From the NCBI RefSeq assembly GCF_900142375.1, contig NZ_FRAR01000012.1:80007-144006 (forward strand): DNA of 64,000 bases. The letters are read 5' to 3'. Within the stretch, counting starts at the first letter, position 1, and every line of letters starts with the position of its first letter. The notes beneath the pieces were generated by a model. That model ran no database searches, had not been told where the DNA came from, and was given only the letters and a program-made list of their open reading frames with translations. Positions 62,602 to 64,000 of this stretch are shown here, in pieces. Position numbers and translations under genes: made by a program. This DNA is from Desulforamulus aeronauticus DSM 10349. GTDB lineage: Bacteria; Bacillota; Desulfotomaculia; Desulfotomaculales; Desulfotomaculaceae.

Positions 62602-63546
62602 GTGAGTATTTTGAATCATTTTTATTTAGGCGTGTTGCTGGTATTTCTTTCTGCAGCCGGGTTTGGCTTAATTCCCATTTTTGCTTTGTATGCCTACGGG
62701 GGAGGGGCTTCGGTAACCACCCTGTTATTTGGTCGGTTTGCCTTGGCGGCGATTTTCTTCTTAAGTTACCTACTTTATAAAGAAAGAAAAATTTCCGTTC
62801 AGCGATCCCAATTGAAGTATCTCTTTCTAATGGGCGGAGTTATCTATACTTTGCAATCATATCTTTATCTTTCGTCAGTTAAATATATTCCAGCCTCACT
62901 GGCGGTGTTGGTGTTTTATATTTACCCGGTCTTTGTAGCGGTGCTCTCTTCTTTCCTGGATAAAGAGGAGTTGCATAAAAAGATTATCTTTTCTATTGTT
63001 TTATCACTAGTAGGTCTTACACTGGTGTTGGGTATTTCCTTTGGTGATATCAACCTCACCGGAGTAATGCTGGCGTTTGGAGCAGGGTTGGTATATTCCG
63101 CCTATTTAGTGCTGGGAAACAGGGTCGTTAAAGAAACGTCGGCAATGGTAACCAGTGCCTTCGTTTGTTTGTCTGCTGCCACTTCTATATTCGTAATCGG
63201 GATTTCCACGGGAGCTTTGGACTTTAACCTCACCAGGGAGGCTTGGCTGGCCATACTGGGGGTAGCCTTGTGTTGTACTGTGCTAGCCATTTTTACCCTC
63301 TTCCGTGGTATTGAATTGATCGGGTCCACCAAGGCGTCCATTTTAAGTATGATTGAACCACTGATTACCATCGGGTTTTCTGCAGCGTTGTTTAACGAAC
63401 GACTATCTCTCCTGCAGATGATGGGAGGGGTTGCAGTTTTGGCAGGGGCAGTGCTGGTAATCTCCGCCAGGGACAGGAGTGAAACAACAACTAAGTCAGT
63501 CTCACCGGCTAAAGGGGCAAAAATCCAAAAGTATAAAAACTTCTAA
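62602..63546 (+). CDS. EamA family (DMT) transporter
   Basis: A 314-residue protein with ten helices in two EamA repeats: LFGRFALAAIFFLSYLLYKERK, then SSVKYIPASLAVLVFYIYPVFVAV, and STKASILSMIEPLITIGFSAALFNERLSLLQMMGG in the second half. This is the RhaT/EamA metabolite-exporter layout. GTG at 62602 is taken; TTG at 62611 is possible. Substrate unknown. Confidence 0.9.
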   Translation: MSILNHFYLGVLLVFLSAAGFGLIPIFALYAYGGGASVTTLLFGRFALAAIFFLSYLLYKERKISVQRSQLKYLFLMGGVIYTLQSYLYLSSVKYIPASLAVLVFYIYPVFVAVLSSFLDKEELHKKIIFSIVLSLVGLTLVLGISFGDINLTGVMLAFGAGLVYSAYLVLGNRVVKETSAMVTSAFVCLSAATSIFVIGISTGALDFNLTREAWLAILGVALCCTVLAIFTLFRGIELIGSTKASILSMIEPLITIGFSAALFNERLSLLQMMGGVAVLAGAVLVISARDRSETTTKSVSPAKGAKIQKYKNF

Positions 63547-63584
63547 TTTGCCTAAAGGTAAAAGCAGCCTCCGCCAAGTCTTAG

Positions 63585-63610
63585 TGAACCGAACCAGAGT
63601 AAATAGACAC
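63585..63610. repeat. Terminal inverted repeat of IS3-family element (left end in window)
   Basis: TGAACCGAACCAG...TAGACAC fits the IS3-group terminal pattern that begins TGA and ends with GACAC. It marks the probable boundary of the element running off the right edge of the window. Confidence 0.5.
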
Positions 63611-63644
63611 GGAAAAGAAAAGCAAATCGTAGAATATTTTTGAT

Positions 63645-64000
63645 TTACACCGCCTGGCTCCGTTTTTCAAACGGGGTCAGGCGGTATTTTAACTGAAACG
63701 CTCAAAGTTATAAAAATGGATATAATCATCAATCAATAATTGTGCCTGTTCAAAAGTTTGCACTCTCTGACGGGAAATGCATTCTGTTTTAAGGAACGAA
63801 AAGAAATTCTCAGCTAAAGCGTTGTCATAAGGATTTCCACGCCTTGACATGGACGGCGTAATGCCGTATCTTTGGGTCAGGTCAAAATATGCTTGTGAGG
63901 TATATTGAAACCCTTGGTCGCTGTGGAGGTGCAACTCCCCGGCGACCGTTTCTTTTTCTACAGCGGAACGTACAGTGTCCAGAACCAACGCCACGGTCTG
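63645..64000 (-). pseudogene. IS3-family transposase (orfB), 3' end, one-base frameshift, cut by window edge
   Basis: The main frame (63689 to the edge) shows LHSDQGFQYTSQAYF (second catalytic Asp) and NPYDNALAENFFSFLKTE (catalytic Glu) of an rve/DDE transposase. It stops at YNFERFS. Reading one base on, the minus strand continues FQLKYRLTPFEKRSQAV-stop to 63645, the usual IS3 C terminus. So one base is missing near 63696. The gene continues beyond 64000. The CCGCCTGG hairpin at 63650-63684 is inside this tail. It is probably an inactivated copy, or a sequencing error. Confidence 0.75.

Noticed and set aside
63649..63684. Stand-alone terminator CCGCCTGGC...GTCAGGCGG
   Set aside because: The palindrome lies within the frameshifted C-terminal coding part of the IS3 transposase, so it belongs to the element and not to the EamA gene.

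Overview
The window looks like chromosomal DNA of an anaerobic, spore-former-type Gram-positive bacterium of the Desulfotomaculaceae/Peptococcaceae kind, possibly a Desulfotomaculum/Desulforamulus-like sulfate reducer. This is inferred from strong AGGAGG-type ribosome sites with frequent TTG/GTG starts, a clostridial-type nif cluster with nifI1I2, TauE/SafE and lipoyl genes, and AT-rich spacers; no rRNA or tRNA is present to confirm it. The window opens inside a chemotaxis receptor and closes inside an IS3-family transposase.

Region 1 (1-18500) is the most unusual part. It holds two MFS transporters (1242, 9737) and two cytoplasmic aryl-sulfotransferase-like beta-propellers (2789, 13841). It also holds an operon encoding a lipoylatable H-protein-like carrier, a glutaredoxin domain fused to a radical-SAM-like barrel without a cluster motif, the second propeller, dihydrolipoamide dehydrogenase, LipB and LipA. 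A LysR regulator lies before this operon and a CRP/FNR regulator after it. Both MFS promoters share one palindrome, GTTGTG-N4-CACAAY, at identical spacing to the -35. No glycine-cleavage P or T protein and no oxo-acid dehydrogenase subunit is nearby, so the lipoyl carrier probably serves another reaction. Inserted between these genes are a TetR-controlled NitT/TauT-type ABC transporter and menA (4992-9256).

Region 2 (19190-21275) holds a repeat, a Phd/RelE-type toxin-antitoxin pair and an aromatic-acid-exporter-like membrane protein. Region 3 (21392-31640) is a complete compact nitrogenase operon, nifH-I1-I2-D-K-E-N-B-2Fe2S ferredoxin-anfO-like-short nifV. It has two hairpins in the nifH leader and a strong terminator after nifV.

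Region 4 (31743-41991) is an envelope/export block. It contains a lipoprotein, MacB-type ATPase, MacA-like adaptor, MacB permease and TolC-like protein, then PadR with a HAAS-FtsW/RodA fusion, a secreted repeat protein and a two-component system. Region 5 (42167-54213) is mixed: Uma2 nuclease, DegV, an Fe-S protein, a metallophosphoesterase, a secreted M3 peptidase, TauE/SafE with a membrane partner, a universal stress protein, TerC under a yybP-ykoY manganese riboswitch, and a macrolide 2'-phosphotransferase. Region 6 (54253-64000) is housekeeping/envelope: CNNM/CorC protein, FAD enzyme, MarR, UppP, TfoX-C domain protein, DUF1624 protein, NDH-2, DUF4397 protein, an EamA transporter and a frameshifted IS3 end.
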